Below, piece by piece: positions 53,984 to 62,698 of a stretch of 64,000 nt of DNA. Both the position numbers and the translations under genes were made by a program. This stretch comes from JAAYDF01 sp964511155 (lineage in GTDB: Bacteria; Planctomycetota; Phycisphaerae; UBA1845; PWPN01), in NCBI GenBank assembly GCA_964511155.1, contig CAZEEJ010000001.1:23230-87229 (forward strand). Direction: 5' to 3'. Position 1 is the first letter of the stretch; each line of letters starts with the position of its first letter. Below the pieces are notes generated by a model. The model was not told the DNA's origin. It did not search any database and was given only the letters and a program-made list of their open reading frames with translations.

Positions 53984-55477
53984 ATGGATCGTGCGGACGA
54001 TAGTCGTGATGAACTGCCGGGCGACCTGTCGAGTGCGGGTGCCGACGACTCCCTGGACCGTGAGCTGGACGAGGCCCTGGGCAGTCTGAACATGGACAGC
54101 CTGATGGACATTGACGACCCGGGGGCCAAGCCCGCCGTCGAGGGCGTCCGCCGCGGGACGGTCATCGCCATCCACGGCGACGACATCTTCGTGGACATGG
54201 GCGGCAAGAGTCAGGGCCTGCTGGCCGCGGACCAGTTCGGCGACGAGCCGCTGCCTGAGGTCGGCGACCTCGTCGAGGTGACCGTCGAGGGCTACGACCG
54301 CACCGACGGCGTGCTCATCCTCTCGCGGCAGGGGGCGGTCAAGGCGGCGACCTGGCAACGACTGAACGAGGACGACCTCGTCGAAGGCCGCGTCACCGGG
54401 CACAACAAGGGCGGCCTCGAACTGGACATCAACGGCATCAAGGGCTTCATGCCCATCAGTCAGATCGGATTCGAGCGGGTCGAGACCGAGGAACTGCCCA
54501 AGTTTGTGAACCAGCGGCTGCGTTGCCAGGTGATGGAGATTCGCCGGGACGAGCGCAGCGTGATCGTCTCGCGGCGCGAGGTCCTCAAGGCCGAGGAAGA
54601 GCAGCGCCGCCAGCAGAGCTTCGAGACCCTCGCCGAGGGCCAGACGATCAGCGGCACCGTCCGCTCGATCATGCCCTACGGGGCGTTCGTGGACATCGGC
54701 GGCGTGGACGGGTTGCTGCACGTGGCGGACATGAGCTACGCCCGCGTGGCCGATCCGCACGACGTGGTCCGCGAAGGCCAGCAGATCACCGTCCGGGTGC
54801 TCAAGATCGACCGCGACACCCGCCGCATCGGCCTGGGGCTCAAGCAGATTGCCCCCGACCCGTGGGCCGACGCCCAGACCAAGTGGTTGCCGGAGACCAT
54901 GGTCAGCGGGCGCGTCACCCGCCTCGCGGACTTCGGCGCGTTCGTCGAGCTCGAGCCCGGCGTCGAGGGCCTCGTGCCCATCAGCGAGATGACCTTCGGG
55001 CGGCGGATCGGCCATCCCCGCGAAGTGGTCAGCGAGAACGAGGTCGTCAAGGTCCGGGTCATGAACGTGGATCCCGAACGCAAGCGGATCAGCCTGTCCA
55101 TCAAGCGTGTGGGCGACGACCCGTGGACGGGGGCCTCCGTCCGCTGGCCGGCCGACGCGATCGTGGACGGCACGGTCACGCGCACCACCGAGTTCGGTGC
55201 GTTCGTCGAGCTGGTGCCCGGCGTCGAGGGCCTGATCCACATCAGCGAGCTGAGCGACGCCCGCGTGCGGCAGGTCGGCGACGCCGTCCGCGTCGGTCAG
55301 AGCGTGCGGGCCAAGGTCCTCGAGGTGGACGAAGAGCGCCGACGGATCTCGCTGTCGATCAAGCAGGTCCAGACCATGCCCGACTACACCGGCGAACCCG
55401 AGCCCGAGTCCGCCCCCGCGGCAGCCCGTCCCGCCCCCAAGCGCAAAAAACCCCTCAAGGGCGGCCTCGAATGGTGA
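53984..55477 (+). CDS. Five-S1-domain RNA-binding protein (ribosomal S1-like)
   Basis: Cytoplasmic protein of 497 aa. An acidic N-terminus (about 40 residues) is followed by five S1/OB domains: about 40-105 (RGTVIAIHGDDIFVDMGGKS), 120-190 (EGRVTGHNKGGLELDINGIK), 210-285 (GTVRSIMPYGAFVDIGGVDG), 295-370 (SGRVTRLADFGAFVELEPGV) and 385-460 (TEFGAFVELVPGVEG). It ends in a Pro/Ala/Lys tail. The layout is that of bacterial S1-like proteins that help mRNA bind the ribosome; canonical S1 has six domains. ATG 53984 follows GAGGATTG; an in-frame TTG lies two codons upstream. Confidence 0.9.
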   Translation: MDRADDSRDELPGDLSSAGADDSLDRELDEALGSLNMDSLMDIDDPGAKPAVEGVRRGTVIAIHGDDIFVDMGGKSQGLLAADQFGDEPLPEVGDLVEVTVEGYDRTDGVLILSRQGAVKAATWQRLNEDDLVEGRVTGHNKGGLELDINGIKGFMPISQIGFERVETEELPKFVNQRLRCQVMEIRRDERSVIVSRREVLKAEEEQRRQQSFETLAEGQTISGTVRSIMPYGAFVDIGGVDGLLHVADMSYARVADPHDVVREGQQITVRVLKIDRDTRRIGLGLKQIAPDPWADAQTKWLPETMVSGRVTRLADFGAFVELEPGVEGLVPISEMTFGRRIGHPREVVSENEVVKVRVMNVDPERKRISLSIKRVGDDPWTGASVRWPADAIVDGTVTRTTEFGAFVELVPGVEGLIHISELSDARVRQVGDAVRVGQSVRAKVLEVDEERRRISLSIKQVQTMPDYTGEPEPESAPAAARPAPKRKKPLKGGLEW

Positions 55478-55495
55478 CGCCGCGGTCGGGAACAT

Positions 55496-55510
55496 CGCGA
55501 AGAGGCAAGC
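55496..55510 (-). repeat. Dispersed repeat family 1 core (copy 12)
   Basis: Minus-strand GCTTGCCTCTTCGCG, 18 bp after the S1 protein stop. This is the only copy in reverse orientation. Confidence 0.85.
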
Positions 55511-55537
55511 CCGATCGTGCGATCACCCACGTTCGAT

Positions 55538-55635
55538 ACAGGCCGTGCGCGGCAGTACATCCAAGGGAGCAGATCATGGACCACATCGCAGCTCGAAGCA
55601 TCCGCCCGAATACACCCTGTTCAGCGCTATGCACC
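55538..55635 (+). pseudogene. Truncated duplicate of the 56.8-kb hydrolase 5' end
   Basis: About 98 bp nearly identical to 56768-56865, including the AAGGGAGCAGATC ribosome site, ATG 55576 and the codons MDHIAARSIRPNTPCSALCT. Identity stops after the signal-peptide start, and the frame runs into the CCACGAAGG repeats. It is therefore a broken copy of the beginning of the hydrolase gene. Confidence 0.85.
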
Positions 55636-55707
55636 GCGACGGTCGCGCAAGGGGCAGCGGTGTTCGCCCGTGTTCGTTCACTGGATTTCGAGGTATGCTT
55701 GCTGATA

Positions 55708-55869
55708 AATGAACCACGAAGGACACGAAGGGCACGAAGAAAGAAGGAGAAGAATAGGGTAGAGTGTATCCAATTCCTCTCTTCGTGTTCTTCGCGCTCT
55801 TCGTGGTGCAAAAGGAATTGAACCACGAAGGACACGAAGGGCACGAAGAGGAAAACAAAGGAGAGGAGG
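55708..55869. repeat. CCACGAAGG palindromic repeats, left block
   Basis: One full unit (55708-55817): AACCACGAAGGACACGAAGG arm, A/G-rich middle, then an inverted arm CTTCGTG...CTCTTCGTGGT. A half unit follows (55818-55866) and ends four bases before the ATG of the GxxExxY gene. Confidence 0.92.
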
Positions 55870-56265
55870 ATGGAGTTTGATGAGTTGTCGCGGCGGGTGA
55901 TCGGTTGTGCCCTCGAGGTTCATCGCCACCTGGGGCCCGGCCTGCTGGAATCGACGTACGAGGCGTGCCTGGCCTACGAACTGGAGCAGGCGGGGCTGGC
56001 GGTTTGCCGGCAGATGCCCATGCCGGTCGCCTATAAGGGTGTGACCCTGGACTGCGGTTACCGGGTCGATTTGCTGGTCGAAGGGCGACTGATCGTCGAG
56101 CTCAAGAGTGTGGACCGGGTGCTACCGATCCACGAGGCCCAGTTGCTCAGCTACATGAAGCTGGCGAATGTCCAAGTCGGGCTGCTCATCAACTTCAACG
56201 TGCCTGTGCTCAAGGAGGGGATCAAGCGGATGGTCCTGTCAACTCCACCATCATGCTCGCGGTAG
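55870..56265 (+). CDS. GxxExxY family PD-(D/E)XK nuclease-like protein
   Basis: Protein of 131 aa of the GxxExxY family. GLLESTY at 24-30 is the name-giving motif. YRVDLLVEGRLIVELKS gives Asp67...Glu77-Leu-Lys79, a PD-(D/E)XK active-site pattern. QLLSYMKLAN and VGLLINFNVP are family blocks. All likely catalytic residues are intact. It sits between repeat blocks, with no ordinary promoter spacer: GGAGAGGAGG of the repeat half-unit serves as ribosome site. The role in the family is unknown; nuclease activity is inferred from the motif. Confidence 0.88.
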   Translation: MEFDELSRRVIGCALEVHRHLGPGLLESTYEACLAYELEQAGLAVCRQMPMPVAYKGVTLDCGYRVDLLVEGRLIVELKSVDRVLPIHEAQLLSYMKLANVQVGLLINFNVPVLKEGIKRMVLSTPPSCSR

Positions 56266-56279
56266 TGAGGGAAGAGAGT

Positions 56280-56615
56280 GAACCACGAAGGACACGAAGG
56301 GCACGAAGAAGGAGAGGAGAAAGAGAGGGTGATGTGCATCCAATCTTCTCTCTTCGTGTTCTTCGCGCTCTTCGTGGTGTAAAAAGAGAATTGAACCACG
56401 AAGGACACGAAGGGCACGAAGAAGGAGAGGAGAAGAAGAGGGCGGAGTGTATCCCATCTCCTCTCTTCGTGTTCTTCACGCTCTTCGTGGTGCAAAAGGA
56501 ATTGAACCACGAAGGACACGAAGGGCACGAAGAAAAGGAGGACAAGAAGAGGGCGGAGTGTATCCCATCTCCTCCCTTCGTGTTCTTCGCGCTCTTCGTG
56601 GTGTAAAAAGGGATT
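56280..56615. repeat. CCACGAAGG palindromic repeats, right block (three units)
   Basis: Three tandem units of 111-114 bp start at 56280, 56394 and 56505. Each has the AACCACGAAGGACACGAAGG arm, an A/G-rich middle with GTGTATCC, and the inverted CTTCGTGTTCTTCGCGCTCT arm ending CGTGGTG(C/T)AAAA. The first begins 15 bp after the GxxExxY stop codon. Confidence 0.93.
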
Positions 56616-56700
56616 ACGGGAAGGCGCCGCTGGGCGAGTGGCCAAGGGACGGCGGCGTTGTCCCGCGTCTGGCCGCCTGTTGTACGATGGCACGGAAATG

Positions 56701-56734
56701 AGTGGGCAGTGGGCAGTAGGCAGTGGGCAGTGGA
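56701..56734. repeat. AGTGGGC heptamer tract
   Basis: Five near-copies of AGTGGGC (AGTGGGCAGTGGGCAGTAGG...). A looser relative (GGCACAAAGGCAGAAGGCAC, GGCAGTGGGCAGCGG) is at 59287-59352. Confidence 0.8.
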
Positions 56735-56805
56735 CGGAGAGCGGAGGGATTCTGGGCATGCACATGCACAGGCCGTGCGCGGCAGTACATCCAAGGGAGC
56801 AGATC

Positions 56806-59175
56806 ATGGACCACATCGCAGCTCGAAACATCCGCCTGAATACAGCCTGTTCAGCGCTCTGCACGGCGGTGGCCTTGTTGTTGCTCTGTCACCCCTCCAT
56901 ACTTGCTGCGCCTGCCGCCGCTTTCGCCGAGCCGAGCGCCGACGTCGCGTGTGGCTGGTGGCCGGAGATGGAGAATACCTGGGTCCCGATCGGCTGGAAG
57001 GATCACCCGCTGCGCTTCAACGTGCTCGACAACGGCACGCTCATCGCCCAGCCGGTGCGTTACCCATCCCGTGGCCAGGGCCTGCAACTGACGTTCCTGG
57101 CCTCCCGCGACGGCGAGCCGCCCGCAAGCACCGCCACGCAGCCGTATCCGCTCCACACTCGGGACGGCGAGGTCGGCGAGCAGGGCTGGACCGACAACGC
57201 CGCCCCCGTCCTCTGGACGCGCCGGCGGCACGACGGCATGGTCCTTCGCCAGGAGGTGTTCGCCCACCTGCCGGGCGGTGCCGCGGTCAAGACTGGGGCC
57301 GAACCGCTCTTCGCCTGGGTTCGCCTTTCAGTTGAGAGCGCCTCGACCGGCGGTGCGTTCGCCCTGGTCCGCATCAACGCACCCCACGTGCAAACCGAGA
57401 TGGACCGCCACAAGAACCTCGTCGCCCACCCCGGGCAGTCCGCTTACCCGGGATCGCTTCGCATGGAATCGACGGCGAGCCCGGCCGGCCACGTGTTGCT
57501 CGACGATGCCGGGCAGGTCCGCCTGGCTGTCATATCGCAACCTGAGGCGGCGGTCGCGTTCATCGATCAACGGCCCGCCCGCCCGGATGCGTACCTGAAG
57601 CTCGCTCTTTCCGCGGCGGCCGGCACGCACGCCGACTTGCTCGTTCCGTTGGTGCCCGCGGCCCGTGAGGCCGTGGATGCCGAGCTTGCCCTGGGTCGGG
57701 ATGCCGCCTTGGGCGAGGCGGATCGCTTCTGGGCCGCGGTCCCTGAAACCGCGTCTCGCGTGGACACGCCCGAACCGCTGGTCAACAACGCGGTTCGCCA
57801 TAGCGTCAAGTTCGCCGAGGTCATCGCCGAGCGTCACCCCGAGACCGGCCAGTACGCTCTGCTCTCGGGCTCATGGCACTACGAGCGGCTCTGGGCCACG
57901 CCGACGTCCATGAACATCACCATGATCCTCGATGGCCTGGGGCACCACCCGGCCGCTGAGAAGTACCTGGAGATCTTCCGCCAGGAGCAGGGGACGATCG
58001 TGCCGCCGGGCAAGGCCTATCACCAGCACGCGGGTTACCTGGCGACACCGCGGACGTTCACCTCGATTGACTGGCTGACCGATCACGGCGCGATTCTCTA
58101 CGCGGCCGCCCGACACGGCCTGGTCACGGATGATCCGCAGTTCATCGAGCGCTGGACGGACCCGATCCTGAAGGCGTGCGAGTTCATCCGCGACTTCCGC
58201 GCGAGTACCGGCCACGGAGGCGTGCAGGGGATCCTTCCAGCGGCGGTGCCCACCGATACCGGCGTCCAGGAGCAGTCCGTCTGGACCGACGGCTGGAACT
58301 ACAAGGGACTGAGCACGGCGGTGCGCTTTCTGAAGCGCATCGATCATCCTCGGGCGGCGGAGTTTGCCCGCGAGGCGGCCGATTATCGAGAGAGCTTCCT
58401 GCACGCCATCCGCGCCGCCATGCCGCAGATGCCGGAGTGGGCCGACGCGGACGGCCGCCGTGAGCGCTTCGTCCCCACCGCCCTGCCCGCGGGCGGTGAC
58501 CTCCAGTTCCCCTTCTACCTGGACACCGGGCCGCTGTTCCTCGTCTACGGCGAACTGATGCACGCCGACGACGAGTTGATGCGCTCCGCCCTGCGCTACT
58601 TCCGGTCCGGGCCGAACACGCGCAGCTACGACCTTCGGGGAGCCTGGCACCAGCCCGTGTCCCTTCGCCACGAGCTCTCCAGTTGCGAGCCGTGCTACAG
58701 TTGGAACGTGTTTCATGCCTGGCAGGCGGGCGATCGTGCCAAGTTTCTTGAAGGCCTGTACAGCCTGCTGGCGGGCAGCCTGTCGCGCCGCACCTTCATT
58801 GGCTGCGAGCACCGCGGTGGTGTCAGCGGCACGCTGTTCTCCGTGCCGCTGCCGATCGAGTGCGCCAAGCTTTCGGTGATCGACGACCAGCTCGAGCCGG
58901 GCAGCCTGCATCTACTTCGACTTGTGCCCTTGGCTTGGTTGAGCGCCAACCGCCCCACGGTTTTCGAGCGCGTCCCGACGGAGTTTGGCCCGGTGACGCT
59001 GCACTTCCAGCTCGAAGACGAATCCCGCCGTCTGCGCGTCAGCTTCCAGCCGCAACTCCGGCACGCGCCGCGGGCCATCTTCCTGCACGTGCCCCCACGC
59101 GATGGCCTGCGGGCGGTCTCCATCAACGGTGCGATTTCAACCGCCGCGCCGGGTGCGGTGATTCCGCTCAAATAG
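56806..59175 (+). CDS. Secreted six-hairpin glycosidase-like protein
   Basis: Exported protein of 789 aa. A signal peptide (SALCTAVALLLLCHPSILAA) is followed by a beta-sandwich (about residues 30-290) and an (alpha/alpha)6 barrel (about 320-640). The barrel has GSWHYERLWATPTSMNITMI, WTDGWNYKGLSTAVRFLKRI and FPFYLDTGPLFLVYGELMH, and a C-terminal beta domain closes the protein. The layout fits clan GH-L/M or GH78/GH63-like six-hairpin enzymes; exact family and substrate unknown. ATG 56806 has AAGGGAGCAGATC upstream and is preserved in the truncated duplicate at 55576, which supports this start. Confidence 0.68.
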   Translation: MDHIAARNIRLNTACSALCTAVALLLLCHPSILAAPAAAFAEPSADVACGWWPEMENTWVPIGWKDHPLRFNVLDNGTLIAQPVRYPSRGQGLQLTFLASRDGEPPASTATQPYPLHTRDGEVGEQGWTDNAAPVLWTRRRHDGMVLRQEVFAHLPGGAAVKTGAEPLFAWVRLSVESASTGGAFALVRINAPHVQTEMDRHKNLVAHPGQSAYPGSLRMESTASPAGHVLLDDAGQVRLAVISQPEAAVAFIDQRPARPDAYLKLALSAAAGTHADLLVPLVPAAREAVDAELALGRDAALGEADRFWAAVPETASRVDTPEPLVNNAVRHSVKFAEVIAERHPETGQYALLSGSWHYERLWATPTSMNITMILDGLGHHPAAEKYLEIFRQEQGTIVPPGKAYHQHAGYLATPRTFTSIDWLTDHGAILYAAARHGLVTDDPQFIERWTDPILKACEFIRDFRASTGHGGVQGILPAAVPTDTGVQEQSVWTDGWNYKGLSTAVRFLKRIDHPRAAEFAREAADYRESFLHAIRAAMPQMPEWADADGRRERFVPTALPAGGDLQFPFYLDTGPLFLVYGELMHADDELMRSALRYFRSGPNTRSYDLRGAWHQPVSLRHELSSCEPCYSWNVFHAWQAGDRAKFLEGLYSLLAGSLSRRTFIGCEHRGGVSGTLFSVPLPIECAKLSVIDDQLEPGSLHLLRLVPLAWLSANRPTVFERVPTEFGPVTLHFQLEDESRRLRVSFQPQLRHAPRAIFLHVPPRDGLRAVSINGAISTAAPGAVIPLK

Positions 59176-59463
59176 GCAAGCAGAAGCGGAGGGGGCACAG
59201 AAAGGGCATGACCAGCTTAAAGAATATACCAGGTTCGTTTGTTCGGGCTGAATCATGCGTCGGTCGCCGCGGGGCGGGAGCCAGAAAGGCACAAAGGCAG
59301 AAGGCACAAAGGCAGTGGGCAGCGGCCAGTGGCCAGGAGGCAGGAGGCAAGAAAGCCACGCTCGTCACTTGGCCGGTGGCCTGGCGCGGGGTGCTTGTTT
59401 CCGCGTTCTGGTGATGTCGCCGGGCGGGGATGGCTATTGCAGATCGCAGAGTACCCAAGCGGA

Positions 59464-59757
59464 CTATGTCACCCGCCCCTTCCAGTAGCCGGGCTGACGA
59501 TGGAGATGCATGACCGCGAGGATGTAGATGTGATCGGCATCCTGGGCGTACAGAACCCCGTAAGGAAACCGGTTGGTCTGCAACCGGCGGATCTGGCCAT
59601 CCAGAATCGGCCATGCCAGGGGATAAGCAACGATCCTTTCGATGGCGGCGTAGATCTCGACGGCGAACGCATGCCCCAAACCGGGCCTGCATTCCTCGTA
59701 GTAGTTGATGGCTTCGAGGAATTCTGACTCGGCCTCGGGATGAAAAGACCAATTCAC
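59464..59757 (-). CDS. ParE/RelE-family toxin
   Basis: Toxin-like protein of 97 aa. WSFHPEAESEFLEAINYYEE and RPGLGHAFAVEIYAAIERIV open the fold; RRLQTNRFPYGVLYAQDADH and IYILAVMHLHRQPGYWKGR are the typical ParE end. GTG 59757 overlaps the antitoxin stop by 4 bp (GTGA), which together with the homologous N-terminus decides the start. It probably acts on gyrase or on ribosome-bound mRNA; which is not decided by sequence. Confidence 0.87.
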   Translation of the reverse strand: MNWSFHPEAESEFLEAINYYEECRPGLGHAFAVEIYAAIERIVAYPLAWPILDGQIRRLQTNRFPYGVLYAQDADHIYILAVMHLHRQPGYWKGRVT

Positions 59758-59978
59758 GGCGTAAAGCGTTTCCAGATCCGGGTGAACACCTCGGTGCCGG
59801 GGACGGCGTGCACCTGACCGGCCTGAAGTTCCGCCAGGCGCCGCTTGGCCACCTGAGCCCACTTCTGATCGATGTCGGATTCGGGCGGGTTGAGGGTCCG
59901 GAGGATGGAATCAGCGATAAACGCTCGCTCCTCAACCGGCAACGAAGATGGGTCGGCGATCAGTTCATCCGCTTTCAC
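59754..59978 (-). CDS. Addiction-module antitoxin (Unstab_antitox-like)
   Basis: Antitoxin of 74 aa preceding the ParE-like toxin gene. LPVEERAFIADSILRTLNPP, then DQKWAQVAKRRLAELQ and VPGTEVFTRI, are the hallmarks of the short family (PF09720). GTG 59978 with AGGAGG 8 nt upstream is preferred; GTG 59996 is also in frame. Antitoxin-first order is usual for this family. Confidence 0.85.
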   Translation of the reverse strand: MKADELIADPSSLPVEERAFIADSILRTLNPPESDIDQKWAQVAKRRLAELQAGQVHAVPGTEVFTRIWKRFTP

Positions 59979-60135
59979 GGAGCGATCCTCCTGCACCTCC
60001 CCCTCCTCACACCCCAGTTAGCTTACCCGAACGGCCCTGCCGTGGCAATCGAATGGTCGCATACTCCGAGACTGTAGCATGACCACCGGGCACAAAGAGC
60101 CGAGACTCTGTCCCCAGTCCCTGAGGAGGAAAGGA

Positions 60136-60200
60136 TTTGAACAGGAGGAAAACAGAGAAGAGTCCATCCTCTCTGTTTGCTCCGTTACCTCCTGTTCAAA
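60136..60200. repeat. Palindromic AACAGGAGG element
   Basis: Arms TTTGAACAGGAGG and CCTCCTGTTCAAA (13 bp, perfect), with inner AAACAGAG/CTCTGTTT. Same general design as the CCACGAAGG units (a direct purine-rich arm and its inverted partner). Single copy in the window, past the stop of the GH43-like gene. Confidence 0.8.
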
Positions 60201-60273
60201 ACTGCTTTGGATGACACAGGCTTTCAGGTCTCTTTCTCGGCTCCCGGGCAACACCTACCCGGCAATTCTGCTA

Positions 60274-61476
60274 TCAGTCGGTGTGCCGGCCGGCCATTTC
60301 TCCGGCGGTTCCGGCTGCGAGGCCGGGGCCGGTGAGCTTCAGCCGCGCCCAGCCCAGTGCCCAGAAGAGCTGGGACTTCATCCTGGCGGTGTAGAGCATC
60401 GTGTAGGTGTGGTCACCCTCGTCGATCAGGCACAGGGGCGTGCGCACGTCCTCGGCCCAGTTCCGGTCGCCCGGCGGAGTCAGCTTCACCCGCAGGCCCG
60501 GCGCCCAATCGACGCCGTTTCGCGAATACGAATAGCCGATATGGTCGGCATCGGCGACCTCGCTCATGTTGAGATCCGCCTTGACCGGTGCCGAGTCGTA
60601 GATCACCACCAGGCATGAGCCGACGCGGGTCACGATCGGGTTCTCGATGAAATACGGCTCGAACAAGCAGGGATTGCCCGTGGCCAATCGCCGCCACGGC
60701 CCTGCGAGCGCATCCGCCTGCGCCAGTCCGACCTGCCAGGGCCCCAGCGGGACGTGGTTGTGACTGCCGTAGAAGGCGTACCATGTGCCGTCCACGAAGT
60801 ACGGAAAGAAGGAATCGGTACCCTGTTGTCCTTCCCATGACTGCGCGTTCTGGTCGGGGCGCAGCACGATGCCGACGTCCTCATACGGCCCGCCGATGCC
60901 CTGCCTGCCCGGCACAACGCTCGTGGCCCGCCAGATCTTCCCCTCGCTATGCAGGTCGACGTTGTCCTCCAGACGCCCCGGCCGATAGGCGACGTAGAAC
61001 AGCTCCCATCGCCCGCGCTTGTCGTTGTAGATCGGGATGGGGGCCCACAGGCTGAACCGCTCGTTGTCCGGATCGCTGGTGCCATCCGTCTCATAGAGCG
61101 TGCGAATGCGTCGCCATGTTCTGGCATCCTCGCTGTGCCAGTACGCCAGTCGCATTTTCACCCAGAAGGGATCGTCGGCCATCTCCGCGGTGAGCAGGTG
61201 GTAGGTGCCGTCCAGCTTGAGGACCGTACCGCCCTCGAACCCGTACTTGTTACCCGCCAGATCGGGGTGGCGCGAGTCGATGACGGGTTCCTCCAGCTCA
61301 TCCAGCAACTCGAGATGGAACCTGGGGCGAGCATCGTCTTTCCCGACATTTGCAGAACCGCAGCGGTCGGAAGCAGCACACCTCGTATGGCTTGACGAGC
61401 CGCCGGCAGACGAGCAGCCGCCGATTGCCGCCAGGAAAACACCCATCCACAAAAGCCGGAGAGATCCGCGTTTCAA
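60274..61476 (-). CDS. GH43/GH117-like beta-propeller lipoprotein
   Basis: Exported lipoprotein of 400 aa; SLRLLWMGVFLAAIGGC places the lipid Cys at 21. The rest is a five-bladed beta-propeller-like protein: NKYGFEGGTVLKLDGTYHLL, WKRIRTLYE-like blades (MRLAYWHSEDARTWRRIRTL), APIPIYNDKRGRWELFYVAY, GTDSFFPYFVDGTWYAFYGS and YFIENPIVTRVGSCLVVIYD. EGG and the ENP Glu may be catalytic, as in GH43 or GH117 enzymes. A TTG start at 61476 with GGGGGTG 6 nt before it gives the correct signal peptide. Confidence 0.68.
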   Translation of the reverse strand: MKRGSLRLLWMGVFLAAIGGCSSAGGSSSHTRCAASDRCGSANVGKDDARPRFHLELLDELEEPVIDSRHPDLAGNKYGFEGGTVLKLDGTYHLLTAEMADDPFWVKMRLAYWHSEDARTWRRIRTLYETDGTSDPDNERFSLWAPIPIYNDKRGRWELFYVAYRPGRLEDNVDLHSEGKIWRATSVVPGRQGIGGPYEDVGIVLRPDQNAQSWEGQQGTDSFFPYFVDGTWYAFYGSHNHVPLGPWQVGLAQADALAGPWRRLATGNPCLFEPYFIENPIVTRVGSCLVVIYDSAPVKADLNMSEVADADHIGYSYSRNGVDWAPGLRVKLTPPGDRNWAEDVRTPLCLIDEGDHTYTMLYTARMKSQLFWALGWARLKLTGPGLAAGTAGEMAGRHTD

Positions 61477-61926
61477 GGCAGCACCCCCGAGAAGACTCAA
61501 ACCAGCATCCCCACCCCGGGCACCAGAGCCGACCAGGGGCCATGCACGCAGCATACCCCCCAGTCGCATTCCGCAACAGGGGACTGGAGAATGGGGAATT
61601 GAGTATTGAGAAAAGGCCCCCTCTTCAGGCAACTCCCGACACTGGAAGCATGCGTCACGGCCACTCGCATCACGGCGCTGCAGCCATCACTGAGGCGGAG
61701 GCAGGCGTTGTTTCGCCCCGTGGTCGCCCAACTCGCGCACGCGGCCGGCGCGTGACGATGATCGAAAAACGCCGGGGTGCGCTTGCCTGTCCGCCGGCAG
61801 AGACTACAGTAGATCTGACCCGGCGCGATGGACGACGCCGAGGCCCGACTCGCGGTGGAGTCTGCCGGCGGTACCCGCACACGCATCGTGCATGTTCCGC
61901 GGTCAGGGTTCCGTAGGGGGATGCTT
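61477..61926. other. 450-bp spacer without a clear gene
   Basis: Divergent promoter region between the GH43-like and H1-like genes. I see a GGGGAATTGAGTATTGAG tract at 61593-61610 but no hairpin cluster, no dispersed core and no supported gene. Confidence 0.5.
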
Positions 61927-62676
61927 ATGCCTGTCAACATGGCCCAGGCCCGCGCGTTGTGCTCGAAGGCTGAGCTGCAACTGGTGCTCGAGAGTACGGT
62001 CGGCCGCATCGGCAAGCTGGCGGCGCGGCAACTGCGGGTCAACATGGCCAAGGCCCGCAAGCTCCGCGACAAGTTCCGCGACTTGGCCTCCGGGCAGCGG
62101 GGCGAGGCCCGCGGCAAGCGGGCGCCTCGCTCCCGCCGCCCAGCTCAGGGCAACGCCAACACCGTGCGTAAAGAGCGCCTGTTCGGTGAAGCGCTGGCCA
62201 GGTTCCAGCGCCGGCTGGATCGTCTGGAGGCCGAAGAAGCGACGCGGATCCGCGGCGAGACGCGTCACGGCCTCAAGGCCGGACGCAAGGCGGTCAAACG
62301 TCAGCGCAGGACCGACCGCCGGGCCGCCAAGCAGACGATCGCCGCCGCGTCCGCCGCCACAACCACTAAAAAGGCCAAGCCTGCCAATAAAAAGGCCAAG
62401 CCCGCCAACAGGGCCAAGCCTGCCCCGGCCGGGAAGAAGGTTGTTGGCAAGAACAACCCGAAATCGGTCAAGCCGGCCAAGGGCTCGGCGCCGACGGCGG
62501 CGGGCAAAAAACCCCCAAAGAAGCTCGGTGCCCGCAGCACCGCTCGTCGAGCCCACGATGAGGCGACCGCCGGCGTCCGCACGCGCAAGACCAGGCAGCG
62601 CAGCGGACTCAAGACGGTACGTGGACACATCTCGTCGCGCGGGCGACGGCATCAGGCCAAGCGGGATTCCCGGTGA
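61927..62676 (+). CDS. Lysine-rich histone H1-like protein
   Basis: Basic protein of 249 aa. A helical N-terminal part (ARALCSKAELQLVLESTVGR, LRVNMAKARKLRDKFRDLAS) is followed by KERLFGEALARFQRRLDRLE. The tail of about 100 residues is Lys/Ala/Pro-rich (TTKKAKPANKKAKPANRAKP), like bacterial H1/Hc1-type nucleoid proteins. It probably binds DNA or RNA non-specifically. ATG 61927 has GGGGG 6 nt upstream; a second ATG two codons earlier is possible. It lies 22 bp before the FIST gene, so the two are co-transcribed. Confidence 0.65.
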   Translation: MPVNMAQARALCSKAELQLVLESTVGRIGKLAARQLRVNMAKARKLRDKFRDLASGQRGEARGKRAPRSRRPAQGNANTVRKERLFGEALARFQRRLDRLEAEEATRIRGETRHGLKAGRKAVKRQRRTDRRAAKQTIAAASAATTTKKAKPANKKAKPANRAKPAPAGKKVVGKNNPKSVKPAKGSAPTAAGKKPPKKLGARSTARRAHDEATAGVRTRKTRQRSGLKTVRGHISSRGRRHQAKRDSR

Positions 62677-62698
62677 AAGCCGAAGGGAGTGGACGCGC

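Noticed and set aside
53936..55495. 519-codon frame opposite the S1 protein gene
   Set aside because: His/Asp/Val-rich translation is typical of the antisense of GC-rich S1 repeats; the plus strand has clear S1 domains.
55708..56615. CRISPR array
   Set aside because: Units are about 111 bp without unique spacers, are internally palindromic, and no cas gene is near.
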